A stretch of DNA of 6,162 nt from Gemmatimonadota bacterium (GCA_025361465.1 JANYAG010000362.1:1-6162), one strand, 5' to 3'; positions 1-6,162 are shown, counted from the first letter of the stretch. Notes: generated from the letters alone by a model not told the origin. Translations and numbers: made by a program.

Positions 1-1
1 C

Positions 2-1384
2 GACCAGGGGCTGCTCGATGACCTCAAGTTCATCACCCGATTCGACCTCTTTCCCGTGCTGGCCGGCGAGCAGACGCTCCGCAGCCTGATCGAGCGCCAT
101 TACGAGTCGGGCGATGAGCAACTGCAGACGATCCTGCGGGAGATGGAGGACGTCGGCGACGACGTCGAGATCGTCAAGGACGAGGAGGAAGATGCGTCGC
201 TGGCGGCCCAGGCGCTGGTCGATGACGCGCCGGTCGTCAAGCTGATCAACGGGCTGCTGACCGACGCCGTCAAGCGGGGCGCGTCCGACATCCACATCGA
301 GCCGTTCGAGCACGAGATCCGCATCCGCTACCGCATCGATGGCGCGCTGCTCGAGGTCATGAAGCCACCGATCAAGATGAAGGCGGCGCTGACGTCGCGC
401 GTGAAGATTCTCTCCCAGCTCAACATTGCCGAGCGGCGCATCCCCCAGGATGGCCGTCTCAAGCTCAAGATGGGAAGCCGGGTCATCGACTTCCGTGTCT
501 CGACGTTGCCGGTCCTGTTCGGCGAGAAGATCGTCCTCCGTATTCTCGACAAGGGCAACCTGACCCTCGATCTCTCCAAGTTCGGCTTCGAACCCAAGGC
601 GGAAGCCGACCTGATGAAGGCGATCCTGAACCCCTACGGAATGGTGCTGGTCACCGGCCCGACCGGTTCCGGCAAGACGACCACCCTGTACTCGGCCCTG
701 CAGCGGATCAACACGATCGAGACCAACATCATGACCGCGGAGGACCCGGTCGAGTACAACCTGCCCGGGATCAACCAGGTGCAGGTGCGCGGCGAAATCG
801 GGCTGACCTTTGCCGCGGCCCTTCGGGCCTTCCTGCGGCAGGACCCGAACATCGTGATGATCGGCGAAATCCGCGATCTGGAAACCGGCGGCATCGCCAT
901 CAAGGCCGCCTTGACGGGGCACCTGGTGCTCTCGACGCTGCATACCAACGACGCGCCGAGCACCATTGTCCGGCTGATCGACATGGGGATTGAGGCCTTC
1001 AACGTGGCGAGCGCGGTGAACCTGGTGGTGGCCCAGCGGCTGGTCCGGCGGATCTGCACTGGTTGCAAGACGGCAGTATCATACACCGACGCGGAACTGC
1101 GGGCGGTGGGCGAGGACCTGCTGGCGCGTCGCGACATCCAGTTCTATCGTGGTACCGGGTGTGAGCAGTGCGGGGGGACCGGGTATCGCGGCCGCAGCGG
1201 CCTCTACGAAGTCATGGCGATGTCGCCGGCGCTCCGCCGGATGATCCTGACGGGCGCTTCCAATGCGGACTTGCGCGACACCGCGGTGGCCGAAGGGATG
1301 CTGACGCTGCGGATGGACGGCATCCGGAAGCTGGAGAAGGGAATCACCACCCTCGAGGAAGTCGTCAAGGAGACCGCGCAATGA
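2..1384 (+). CDS. pilB: PilB, type IV pilus extension ATPase (5' end outside window)
   Basis: This is a cytoplasmic hexameric ATPase of the PilB/GspE family that powers pilus polymerisation on the PilC platform. The frame is open to the left edge, so the 460 visible residues lack roughly the first 100 of a usual ~560. A GTG at 56 is therefore internal. Visible residues 1-34 look like the end of the GspE N-terminal (MshEN) domain. An acidic linker follows (about 50-66), then ASDIHIEP at 94-101 and RIPQDGR at 146-152. Walker A GPTGSGKT is at 219-226, Walker B with GEIRD at 288-292, followed by the His box (TLHTND). Two CxxC pairs (C352/C355 and C387/C390) form the zinc-binding tetracysteine motif typical of PilB and GspE and absent from PilT. 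GspE of type II secretion is the alternative, but the adjacent pilT makes PilB much more likely. The stop overlaps the pilT start. Confidence 0.95.
   Translation, partial: DQGLLDDLKFITRFDLFPVLAGEQTLRSLIERHYESGDEQLQTILREMEDVGDDVEIVKDEEEDASLAAQALVDDAPVVKLINGLLTDAVKRGASDIHIEPFEHEIRIRYRIDGALLEVMKPPIKMKAALTSRVKILSQLNIAERRIPQDGRLKLKMGSRVIDFRVSTLPVLFGEKIVLRILDKGNLTLDLSKFGFEPKAEADLMKAILNPYGMVLVTGPTGSGKTTTLYSALQRINTIETNIMTAEDPVEYNLPGINQVQVRGEIGLTFAAALRAFLRQDPNIVMIGEIRDLETGGIAIKAALTGHLVLSTLHTNDAPSTIVRLIDMGIEAFNVASAVNLVVAQRLVRRICTGCKTAVSYTDAELRAVGEDLLARRDIQFYRGTGCEQCGGTGYRGRSGLYEVMAMSPALRRMILTGASNADLRDTAVAEGMLTLRMDGIRKLEKGITTLEEVVKETAQ
1367..1372 (+). promoter_or_regulatory. Ribosome binding site for pilT, inside the end of pilB
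   Basis: AAGGAG lies eight bases before the ATG at 1381. It sits within the last codons of pilB and supports this ATG over upstream in-frame starts such as the one at 1168, which would run deep inside pilB. With the ATGA overlap it suggests translational coupling. Confidence 0.75.
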
Positions 1385-2493
1385 GCCAAGGCGAAACGCC
1401 GTCGGTCCTGAACCTCCGCTTCCTCCTTGAGGAGATGCTGACGCGCGAGGCGTCCGACCTGCATCTCACCACGGGCGTCCGGCCGAAGATCCGGGTCGAT
1501 GGCGAGCTGCTGGATTCGAGCGTCGATCGGGTGCTCGGCGCGAAGGACACGCTGTCCCTGGCCTATTCGGTCCTCACCGAAACGCAGAAAAAGCGCTTCG
1601 AGCAGGAGGACGAGCTCGACTTTTCCTTCGGCATCCAGAACCTGGCCCGCTTCCGCGGCAACGTGTTCAAGCAGCGGGGCTGCGTGTCGATGGCGATCCG
1701 GATGATTCCCTTCAGCGTCCGGTCCTTCGAGGACCTGCGGCTGCCGCCGATCACCGCCAAGCTGGCCGAGCGGCCCCGCGGCCTGGTGCTGGTGACCGGT
1801 CCGACCGGCTCGGGCAAGTCGACGACCCTGGCGGCGATGATCGACAAGATCAACAAGGAACGGAACGGGCACATCCTCACGGTCGAGGACCCGATCGAGT
1901 TCATTCACCGCCACCAGCGCTGCATCGTCAACCAGCGCGAGGTCGGCACCGACACCAGCAGCTTCGCCTCGGCGCTCAAGTATGCCTTGCGCGAGGATCC
2001 CGACGTGATCCTCATCGGCGAAATGCGCGACCTGGAGACCGTCTCCGCCGCGCTGACGATCGCCGAGACCGGCCACCTGGCCCTGGCGACGCTGCACACC
2101 AACTCGGCGCCCGAGGCGATCAACCGCATCATCGACGTCTTCCCGAGCAACCAGCAGACCCAGGTGCGCGCCCAGCTCGCGTTCGTGCTCGAAGGTGTGA
2201 TCACCCAGGCCCTGCTGCCCAAGATCAGCGGCCGGGGGCGTGTCATGGCCGCCGAGATCATGATCGCGACGCCGGCGATCCGCGCGGTGATCCGCGACGA
2301 CAAGGTGCACCAGATCTACTCGCTGATGCAGGCCGGCAAGAAGCACGGCATGCAGACGCTGAATGACGCCCTGTACCAGCTCTACACCTCGCGCGAGGTC
2401 TCGAAGGAAGAGTGCCTGCGCGTCTCGCCGAATCCGCTGGAGTTCCTCCGCGCGATCGGCGAGACACCGAGCGAGGACAAGGCGATTGTCTGA
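1381..2493 (+). CDS. pilT: PilT, type IV pilus retraction ATPase
   Basis: This cytoplasmic hexameric ATPase depolymerises the pilus and so drives twitching motility and DNA uptake. The 370-residue product matches the usual PilT length. It starts with the PilT N-terminal domain, including ASDLHLTTG at 24-32 and IRVDGEL at 37-43. Walker A GPTGSGKS is at 140-147, the acidic VEDPIEF segment at 168-174, Walker B with GEMRD at 213-217, and the His box TLHTNSAPEAINRIID at 237-252. AIRAVIRD at 299-306 corresponds to the PilT C-terminal signature AIRNLIRE, which is needed for retraction in characterised PilT proteins. It is followed by the usual HQIYSLMQAGKKHGMQTL segment. No tetracysteine motif is present, which separates it from PilB. 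The ATG at 1381 is favoured by the AAGGAG site and by where homology begins. PilU is an alternative name for paralogues, but the intact signature near 299 favours PilT. Confidence 0.95.
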   Translation: MSQGETPSVLNLRFLLEEMLTREASDLHLTTGVRPKIRVDGELLDSSVDRVLGAKDTLSLAYSVLTETQKKRFEQEDELDFSFGIQNLARFRGNVFKQRGCVSMAIRMIPFSVRSFEDLRLPPITAKLAERPRGLVLVTGPTGSGKSTTLAAMIDKINKERNGHILTVEDPIEFIHRHQRCIVNQREVGTDTSSFASALKYALREDPDVILIGEMRDLETVSAALTIAETGHLALATLHTNSAPEAINRIIDVFPSNQQTQVRAQLAFVLEGVITQALLPKISGRGRVMAAEIMIATPAIRAVIRDDKVHQIYSLMQAGKKHGMQTLNDALYQLYTSREVSKEECLRVSPNPLEFLRAIGETPSEDKAIV

Positions 2494-2514
2494 GCGCTGG
2501 TGCCGGTTCCCGAC

Positions 2515-2520
2515 AGGAGG
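2515..2520 (+). promoter_or_regulatory. Strong ribosome binding site for pilC
   Basis: A full AGGAGG lies five bases before the ATG at 2526. It fixes that ATG as the pilC start rather than in-frame starts further upstream (e.g. 2412) that would overlap pilT. It is the best Shine-Dalgarno match in the window. Confidence 0.8.
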
Positions 2521-2525
2521 GACGA

Positions 2526-3731
2526 ATGCCCGTCTTTGAGTACACCGCAAAGAATGCCACCACCGGCGTGATCCAGAAGGGAACCTACGACGCACCGGGT
2601 CGGGATGACGTCGTCGGATACCTCCGGAAGAACCGGCTGCTGCTGGTGTCGCTTCGCGAGGCCCCGCGGGAGATCAAGCTGTCGCTGCCCGGCAGCGGGA
2701 TCAAGACGCGCGACATCGTCATCTTTACCCGGCAATTCGCCACGATGATCAACAGCGGCCTGCCGCTGGTGCAGTCGCTGAACATCCTCGCCGCCCAGAC
2801 CGAAAGTCCGAAGCTCAAGGATGTCACGCGCGCCGTCGTGTACGACGTCGAGGCGGGCAATACCCTCGCCGACGCCTTCTCCAAGCACCCGACCGCGTTC
2901 ACGCAGTTGTACGTGAACATGGTCGCCGCGGGTGAAGCGGGCGGCATTCTCGACACCATCTTGCTGCGGCTGGCGACCTTCCTGGAGAAGAACGACAAGC
3001 TCGTGCGCAAGGTGAAGAGCGCGATGATCTACCCGGGCGTCATCCTCACCGTGGCCATCGGGGCGATCACCGTCCTGCTCATCTTCGTCATTCCGGTGTT
3101 CCGTGACATGTTCGCGTCGGTCAATGCCGAGCTGCCGCTGCCGACCCGCATCGTGATGGGGATGTCGGATTTCCTGAAGAGCTTCTGGCCCGCCATCCTG
3201 ATTGGCGTCGGCTTCCTGACCTTTGCCTTCAAGCGCTGGTACGCCACCCCGAGCGGGATGCGGCGGGTTGACGGCTTCATGCTCGGGATGCCGATTCTCG
3301 GCGACGTGCTGCGGAAGTCGGCCGTGTCGCGCTTCACCCGCACGCTGGGGACGCTGATTTCCTCGGGCGTGTCGATCCTCGACGGCCTCGAGATCACCGC
3401 CAAGACCGCCGGCAACACCATCATCCAGGACGCCATCATGGCCTCCCGGTCGTCGATCGCCGGTGGCGACACGATCGCCGCGCCGCTGGAGAAGTCAGGC
3501 GTCTTCCCGCCGATGGTGATCTCGATGATCGCCGTCGGCGAACAGACCGGCGGCCTCGACGAGATGCTCAGCAAGATCGCCGACTTCTACGACGACGAGG
3601 TCGACGTCGCCGTCTCCGGCCTGCTGTCGCTGATGGAGCCGGTCATGATCCTCTTCCTCGGCGTGGTCGTCGGCGGGATGATCGTGGCGATGTACCTGCC
3701 GATCTTCAACCTGATGCAGGCGGTGCAGTAG
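2526..3731 (+). CDS. pilC: PilC, type IV pilus inner-membrane platform protein
   Basis: PilC (GspF family) is the polytopic inner-membrane protein on which the PilB and PilT motors act to insert or remove pilin subunits. The product is 401 residues, a normal length. The N-terminus MPVFEYTAKN and the following GxxQKGTYDAP segment are typical of the family. Two T2SSF domains follow, at about 66-192 and 269-392. Each carries the repeated helical layout and a glycine-rich turn (GEAGG at 136-140, GEQTGG at 338-343). Hydrophobic segments at about 167-192, 221-236 and 370-394 fit the three-helix topology, with the last ending in the characteristic MYLPIFNLMQAVQ. The gene begins 32 bases after pilT and is probably cotranscribed with it. 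No pilA, pilD, pilM-Q or pilS/R gene is in the window. Confidence 0.95.
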   Translation: MPVFEYTAKNATTGVIQKGTYDAPGRDDVVGYLRKNRLLLVSLREAPREIKLSLPGSGIKTRDIVIFTRQFATMINSGLPLVQSLNILAAQTESPKLKDVTRAVVYDVEAGNTLADAFSKHPTAFTQLYVNMVAAGEAGGILDTILLRLATFLEKNDKLVRKVKSAMIYPGVILTVAIGAITVLLIFVIPVFRDMFASVNAELPLPTRIVMGMSDFLKSFWPAILIGVGFLTFAFKRWYATPSGMRRVDGFMLGMPILGDVLRKSAVSRFTRTLGTLISSGVSILDGLEITAKTAGNTIIQDAIMASRSSIAGGDTIAAPLEKSGVFPPMVISMIAVGEQTGGLDEMLSKIADFYDDEVDVAVSGLLSLMEPVMILFLGVVVGGMIVAMYLPIFNLMQAVQ

Positions 3732-3734
3732 AAG

Positions 3735-3827
3735 ACGAGAAGCGAGCGGCGAGCGGCGAGAGGCGAGAAGTCGTACCTCGGGTTGAGATTCTCCCGAACG
3801 GCACGGCTTCTCGCTTCTCCCTTCTCC
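3735..3827. repeat. Heptamer repeats in inverted arms forming a long hairpin, possible terminator of the pilus operon
   Basis: Starting four bases after the pilC stop there are five consecutive 7-base units close to GCGAGAA (3735-3769). After a 36-base loop come three units of the complementary type CTTCTCS (3807-3827). The arms 3756-3770 and 3807-3821 pair for 13 consecutive positions (one G-U in RNA), then one mismatch and one more pair. Inside the loop TCGGG (3778-3782) can pair with CCCGA (3793-3797). No U-tract follows, so it is not a textbook terminator. It could stop RNA polymerase, protect the 3' end of the pil mRNA, or be one copy of a dispersed intergenic repeat. The pattern is seen directly; the role is inferred. 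Confidence 0.7.
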
Positions 3828-3832
3828 TGCCG

Positions 3833-3856
3833 CCCCCTCCCCCATCCCCAACGCCC
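3833..3856 (-). other. Candidate G-quadruplex motif (minus strand) / C-rich tract upstream of the permease gene
   Basis: On the + strand four C-runs of 5, 5, 4 and 3 bases (3833-3837, 3839-3843, 3846-3849, 3854-3856) are separated by loops of 1, 2 and 4 bases. The minus strand therefore meets the usual G3+N1-7 pattern with short loops. It ends 52 bases before the permease ATG. Whether it folds or matters in vivo is unknown, and C-runs are more common by chance in GC-rich DNA. No convincing -35/-10 pair was seen in the rest of the spacer. Confidence 0.45.
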
Positions 3857-3908
3857 GCAGTATCCTTGAGGCTGCGCCACCCTCCCGTCCTTTCGCCAGG
3901 GAACCTCG

Positions 3909-4730
3909 ATGACCACCAGCCCCGCCGCGGCTCCCGCGTCGCCTGCCCGCCGGATTCCCATGGCCGGCCTCCTCGGTGTCGGCTTCGGCGCCAACTTCTT
4001 CGACACCCTCGGCATCGGGTCGTTCGCCACCACCACCGCCGTGCTGCGGCTCTTCCGGATGGTGAATGACGAGGACATCCCGGGGACATTGAACGTCGGC
4101 CACGCCATTCCGACCATCTCCGAGGCAATCATCTTCATCATCCTGCTCGGTGGCCTGATTGACGTGCCCACCATTGTGAGCATGGTGCTCGCAGGGGGCG
4201 TGGGCGCCTGGTTCGGCACCGGCATCGTGGTGCGTTGGCCGCGGCGCACCATCCAGCGGGCGATGGCGGTGGCGCTGATCGTGACGGCCGCGTTCATGGC
4301 CGTGCGCATGCTGCTGAATCTCTCCCTCACCGAGGGAACCAAAGGGCTGACCGGCTTGTCGCTGGTGATTGGCGTCGTGGCTTCCGTGGTGATCGGATCG
4401 CTCACCAGCCTCGGGATCGGGAATTATGCCCCGACCATGGCCGTCACCTTCATGCTCGGCATGAACCAGAAGGCGGTCTTCCCCATCATGGCGGCCTCGG
4501 CTTCGCTGATCCTGCCTGCCGCAGCAGTGCGGTTCTACCGCGCCGGACGCTTCGATCGGCGCACCGTGGTGGGGATGGCGATCGGCGGGGTGCCCGGTGT
4601 GTTCGTGGCGGCCTTTCTGGTGAAATCGCTGGACCTCAATACCGTGAAGTGGATTGTCGTCGGCGTCCTGCTGTACACGTCGGCGACGCTCTGGATGGCA
4701 TCGCGCGAGACCGGGAGCACGACGGCATGA
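3909..4730 (+). CDS. TSUP (TauE/SafE) family membrane permease
   Basis: This 273-residue integral membrane protein belongs to the TSUP family, whose members export or import small anions such as sulfite, sulfoacetate and other organic or sulfur-containing acids. About eight hydrophobic segments are visible (near 17-45, 66-82, 85-105, 115-138, 146-170, 186-208, 218-240 and 246-264). The family's two-fold internal duplication shows clearly: LGIGSFATTTAVLRLF at 34-49 mirrors LGIGNYAPTMAVTFML at 168-183. The ATG at 3909 follows AGGGA (3898-3902) by six bases; M18 is a weaker alternative start. The 17-residue Ala/Pro-rich N-terminus is probably cytoplasmic. The stop overlaps the next gene by ATGA, so the transported compound is likely linked to that enzyme. 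The substrate cannot be told from sequence; the family name sulfite exporter should not be taken as its function. Confidence 0.88.
   Translation: MTTSPAAAPASPARRIPMAGLLGVGFGANFFDTLGIGSFATTTAVLRLFRMVNDEDIPGTLNVGHAIPTISEAIIFIILLGGLIDVPTIVSMVLAGGVGAWFGTGIVVRWPRRTIQRAMAVALIVTAAFMAVRMLLNLSLTEGTKGLTGLSLVIGVVASVVIGSLTSLGIGNYAPTMAVTFMLGMNQKAVFPIMAASASLILPAAAVRFYRAGRFDRRTVVGMAIGGVPGVFVAAFLVKSLDLNTVKWIVVGVLLYTSATLWMASRETGSTTA
4713..4717 (+). promoter_or_regulatory. Ribosome binding site for the enolase-superfamily gene
   Basis: GGGAG lies nine bases before the ATG at 4727, inside the last codons of the permease gene. It supports that start, as does the MKITGIRVYQVDLPL opening typical of the enzyme family, over in-frame starts upstream such as 4235. 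Confidence 0.6.
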
Positions 4731-5827
4731 AGATCACCGGCATCCGGGTGTATCAGGTGGACCTGCCGCTGCATGAGGGGAGCTACAAGTGGTCCGGCGG
4801 CAATGCGGTGTCGGTGTTCGATTCGACCGTGGTCGCGGTGGACACCGATGACGGCCTCACCGGCTGGGGCGAAGTCTGCCCGCTGGGTCCGGCTTATCTC
4901 CCCGCCTATGCCCGCGGGGCGCGGACCGGGATCGCCGAACTCGCGCCGCAGCTGATCGGCAGCGACCCGCTGGCCCTGGGGCGGCTCAACGAGCAGATGG
5001 ATGCCGCGATGCGCGGGCACCCCTACGTGAAGTCGGCGATCGACATGGCGTGCTGGGACCTGCTCGGCCAGGCCAGCGGGCTGCCGGTGGCGACCCTCAT
5101 GGGGGGACACGTCGGGGACACCTTCGCCCTGTACCGGGCCATCTCCCAGGAGACCCCGGCGCAGATGGCCAGGAAGATCGCGCGGTACCGCAGGGAGGGA
5201 TACCGAAAGTTCCAGCTCAAGGTCGGCGGCGATCCCGACACGGACATCGCACGCATCCGGGCCGCGGCCGCCGTGCTCGAGCAGGGCGATGTGCTGATTG
5301 CCGACGCCAATACCGGCTGGACGCAACACGCGGCCGTGCGTGTCGCCCACGCGGTTCGCGACGTGGATGTGTACATCGAACAACCCTGTGCAACGTACGA
5401 ACAGTGCCTTGCCGTTCGCCGGCACACCGACCGGCCGTTCATCCTCGATGAAGTGATCGACGGACTGGACGCCGTCGTGCGCGGTGTGGCCGATCAGGCG
5501 ATGGATGTCATCAACCTCAAGATCTCCAAGGTGGGCGGGCTCACCAAGGCCCGGCAGATCCGTGACCTCTGCGTCTCGCTCGGCATCGCGATGACGATCG
5601 AGGACACCTGGGGCGGCGACATCATCACGGCCGCGATCGCGCACCTGGCCCACAGCACGCCCGAGCGCTTCCTCTTTTCCGCGACCGACTTCAACTCCTA
5701 CGTGACGGTGGCGTTCACCGATGGCGCCCCGCTGCGGAAACAGGGCCGCCTCGCCGCCTCGCGGAAACCCGGGCTCGGCGTCCGTCCCCGGATGAAGGTG
5801 CTCGGGAAGCCGGTGTTTACGGCGTAG
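4727..5827 (+). CDS. Enolase-superfamily enzyme (MR/MLE type), hydroxyproline-betaine epimerase / cis-3-hydroxyproline dehydratase-like
   Basis: This 366-residue, likely cytoplasmic, Mg-dependent enzyme abstracts a proton next to a carboxylate and then epimerises or dehydrates the substrate. An N-terminal capping domain (about 1-125, including VKSAIDMACWDLLGQ at 101-115) precedes the barrel. Metal ligands are visible in order: D193 (IADAN), E218 (IEQPC) and D241 (ILDE). Candidate base lysines are K165 (FQLKVGG) and K265 (NLKISKVGG), one on each face, as in two-base epimerases and the proline-derivative dehydratases. The first lysine of the usual KxK motif is Gln163. EDTWGGD at 292-298 and the TDFNSY segment at 320-325 resemble, from memory, the 4-hydroxyproline betaine 2-epimerase and cis-3-hydroxy-L-proline dehydratase group. 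Dipeptide epimerase or another MLE-group activity is possible. No other hydroxyproline or betaine gene is in the window, so the substrate stays open. It overlaps the permease gene by four bases and is probably cotranslated with it. Confidence 0.85.
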   Translation: MKITGIRVYQVDLPLHEGSYKWSGGNAVSVFDSTVVAVDTDDGLTGWGEVCPLGPAYLPAYARGARTGIAELAPQLIGSDPLALGRLNEQMDAAMRGHPYVKSAIDMACWDLLGQASGLPVATLMGGHVGDTFALYRAISQETPAQMARKIARYRREGYRKFQLKVGGDPDTDIARIRAAAAVLEQGDVLIADANTGWTQHAAVRVAHAVRDVDVYIEQPCATYEQCLAVRRHTDRPFILDEVIDGLDAVVRGVADQAMDVINLKISKVGGLTKARQIRDLCVSLGIAMTIEDTWGGDIITAAIAHLAHSTPERFLFSATDFNSYVTVAFTDGAPLRKQGRLAASRKPGLGVRPRMKVLGKPVFTA

Positions 5828-5854
5828 CACCACGCCGGTGTTTCTGGTGCCTGC

Positions 5855-5878
5855 AGGGCCCGACCGCGATCGGGCCCT
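5855..5878 (+). terminator. GC-rich hairpin after the enolase-superfamily gene, probable terminator
   Basis: A perfect 9-bp stem (5855-5863 with 5870-5878; AGGGCCCGA against TCGGGCCCT) closes a six-base loop, 27 bases after the stop. Flanking TGC and GCA could extend it with a bulge. A weaker CACCA/TGGTG pairing (5828-5832 with 5845-5849) lies just upstream. No run of T follows, so intrinsic termination is likely but not textbook. The next gene starts only 30 bases later. Confidence 0.6.
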
Positions 5879-5908
5879 CACTGCATCCCCCCTCGCTCTG
5901 GGGCAGGC

Positions 5909-6162
5909 ATGAAGGTGTCGGTGATGATGGTGGTCGGTGGTCTGTCCGGGTTGCTCACGATGGCCGCGGCGCCGGCCGTGGCCCAGACCAACTTCGAGAT
6001 CCAGGTCTACCCCGGCACCACGGTGCCCCGGGGCGTGACCATGCTCGAGCTCCACAGCAACTTCACCGGCCGGGGCAGCACGGCCGTGCTGAATGGGGTC
6101 CTCCCGTCGAATCATGCCCTCCATGAGACCATCGAGCTCACCCACGGCTTCACCGACTGGCT
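5909..6162 (+). CDS. Exported protein of unknown function (3' end outside window)
   Basis: The frame is open from the ATG at 5909 to the right edge (84 full codons). The N-terminus MKVSVMMVVGG with a hydrophobic core to about residue 21 and APAVA ending at 25 is a good Sec signal peptide, with likely cleavage between A25 and Q26. The mature part starts TNFEIQVYPGTTVPRG, continues with a MLELHSNF segment, then a HALHETIELTHGFTDW segment at about 68-83. I recognise no named family. The short alternating polar and hydrophobic stretches after the signal would suit a periplasmic or outer-membrane beta-rich protein, which is inference. The Shine-Dalgarno match is poor (GGGG at 5900-5903). ATGs at 5924 and 5927 are alternative starts but would drop the positively charged signal N-terminus. 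It may have its own promoter, but none is visible in the 30 bases after the hairpin. Confidence 0.75.
   Translation, partial: MKVSVMMVVGGLSGLLTMAAAPAVAQTNFEIQVYPGTTVPRGVTMLELHSNFTGRGSTAVLNGVLPSNHALHETIELTHGFTDW

Noticed and set aside
56..58. GTG as the start of pilB
   Set aside because: The same frame stays open to the left edge and encodes the expected end of the GspE N-terminal domain, so the true start is outside the window.
2..1384. Type II secretion GspE-F pair instead of pilus genes
   Set aside because: A PilT with its C-terminal signature lies between the ATPase and the platform gene, and type II secretion systems do not carry a retraction ATPase.
1204..2595. Long minus-strand open frame (463 codons) opposite pilT
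   Set aside because: It is the antisense of a fully conserved pilT, with biased composition and no domain. It is not a gene.
3735..3827. CRISPR array
   Set aside because: The repeat unit is only seven bases, contiguous and without spacers. There are no cas genes nearby.
3861..3866. TATCCT as a -10 promoter element for the permease operon
   Set aside because: It matches TATAAT at only four positions and the region 17 bases upstream is a C-tract with no -35 resemblance. A promoter is likely in this spacer but cannot be placed.
4535..6145. Long minus-strand open frame (536 codons) opposite the enzyme gene and the last gene
   Set aside because: Its product is low-complexity and rich in His, Arg, Gly and Ala with no recognisable domain. 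It is opposite genes with clear family motifs, so it is a shadow of GC-rich codon use.

Overview
This GC-rich window (roughly two thirds G+C by eye) reads entirely on the + strand. It holds three type IV pilus motor genes, a two-gene transporter/enzyme unit, and the start of a gene for an exported protein. The organism is a Gram-negative-type bacterium with type IV pili. The GC content, the pilB-pilT-pilC order, the heptamer-repeat hairpin after pilC and the style of the last exported protein fit a Gemmatimonadota-like genome. That assignment is a weak inference, because no marker gene is present.

Region 1 (2-3731) is the pilus motor cluster. The 3' part of pilB (extension ATPase, its first ~100 codons lying off the left edge) overlaps pilT (retraction ATPase) by ATGA. 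After 32 bases and a strong AGGAGG site comes pilC (inner-membrane platform). Together they encode the two opposing cytoplasmic motors and the membrane protein they act on. Tight spacing suggests one transcript.

Region 2 (3732-3908) is a 177-base spacer of unusual composition. It starts with heptamer repeats arranged as inverted arms, purine-rich on the left and pyrimidine-rich on the right, which can fold into a long hairpin. Next is a C-rich tract whose minus strand matches a canonical G-quadruplex pattern. Last is the leader of the next gene. The spacer probably separates the pilus operon from the next transcription unit.

Region 3 (3909-5827) encodes an eight-helix-type TSUP (TauE/SafE) permease. 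It overlaps, again by ATGA, an enolase-superfamily enzyme of the MR/MLE type with a complete metal site and two candidate catalytic lysines. The enzyme most resembles the hydroxyproline-betaine epimerase / cis-3-hydroxyproline dehydratase group. The pair looks like a transport-plus-catabolism unit with an unidentified substrate, and it is the most open functional question here.

Region 4 (5828-6162) has a strong GC hairpin without a U-tract. After it begins a signal-peptide-bearing protein cut by the right edge and of unknown function. No RNA genes, CRISPR arrays, insertion sequences or attachment sites were seen.
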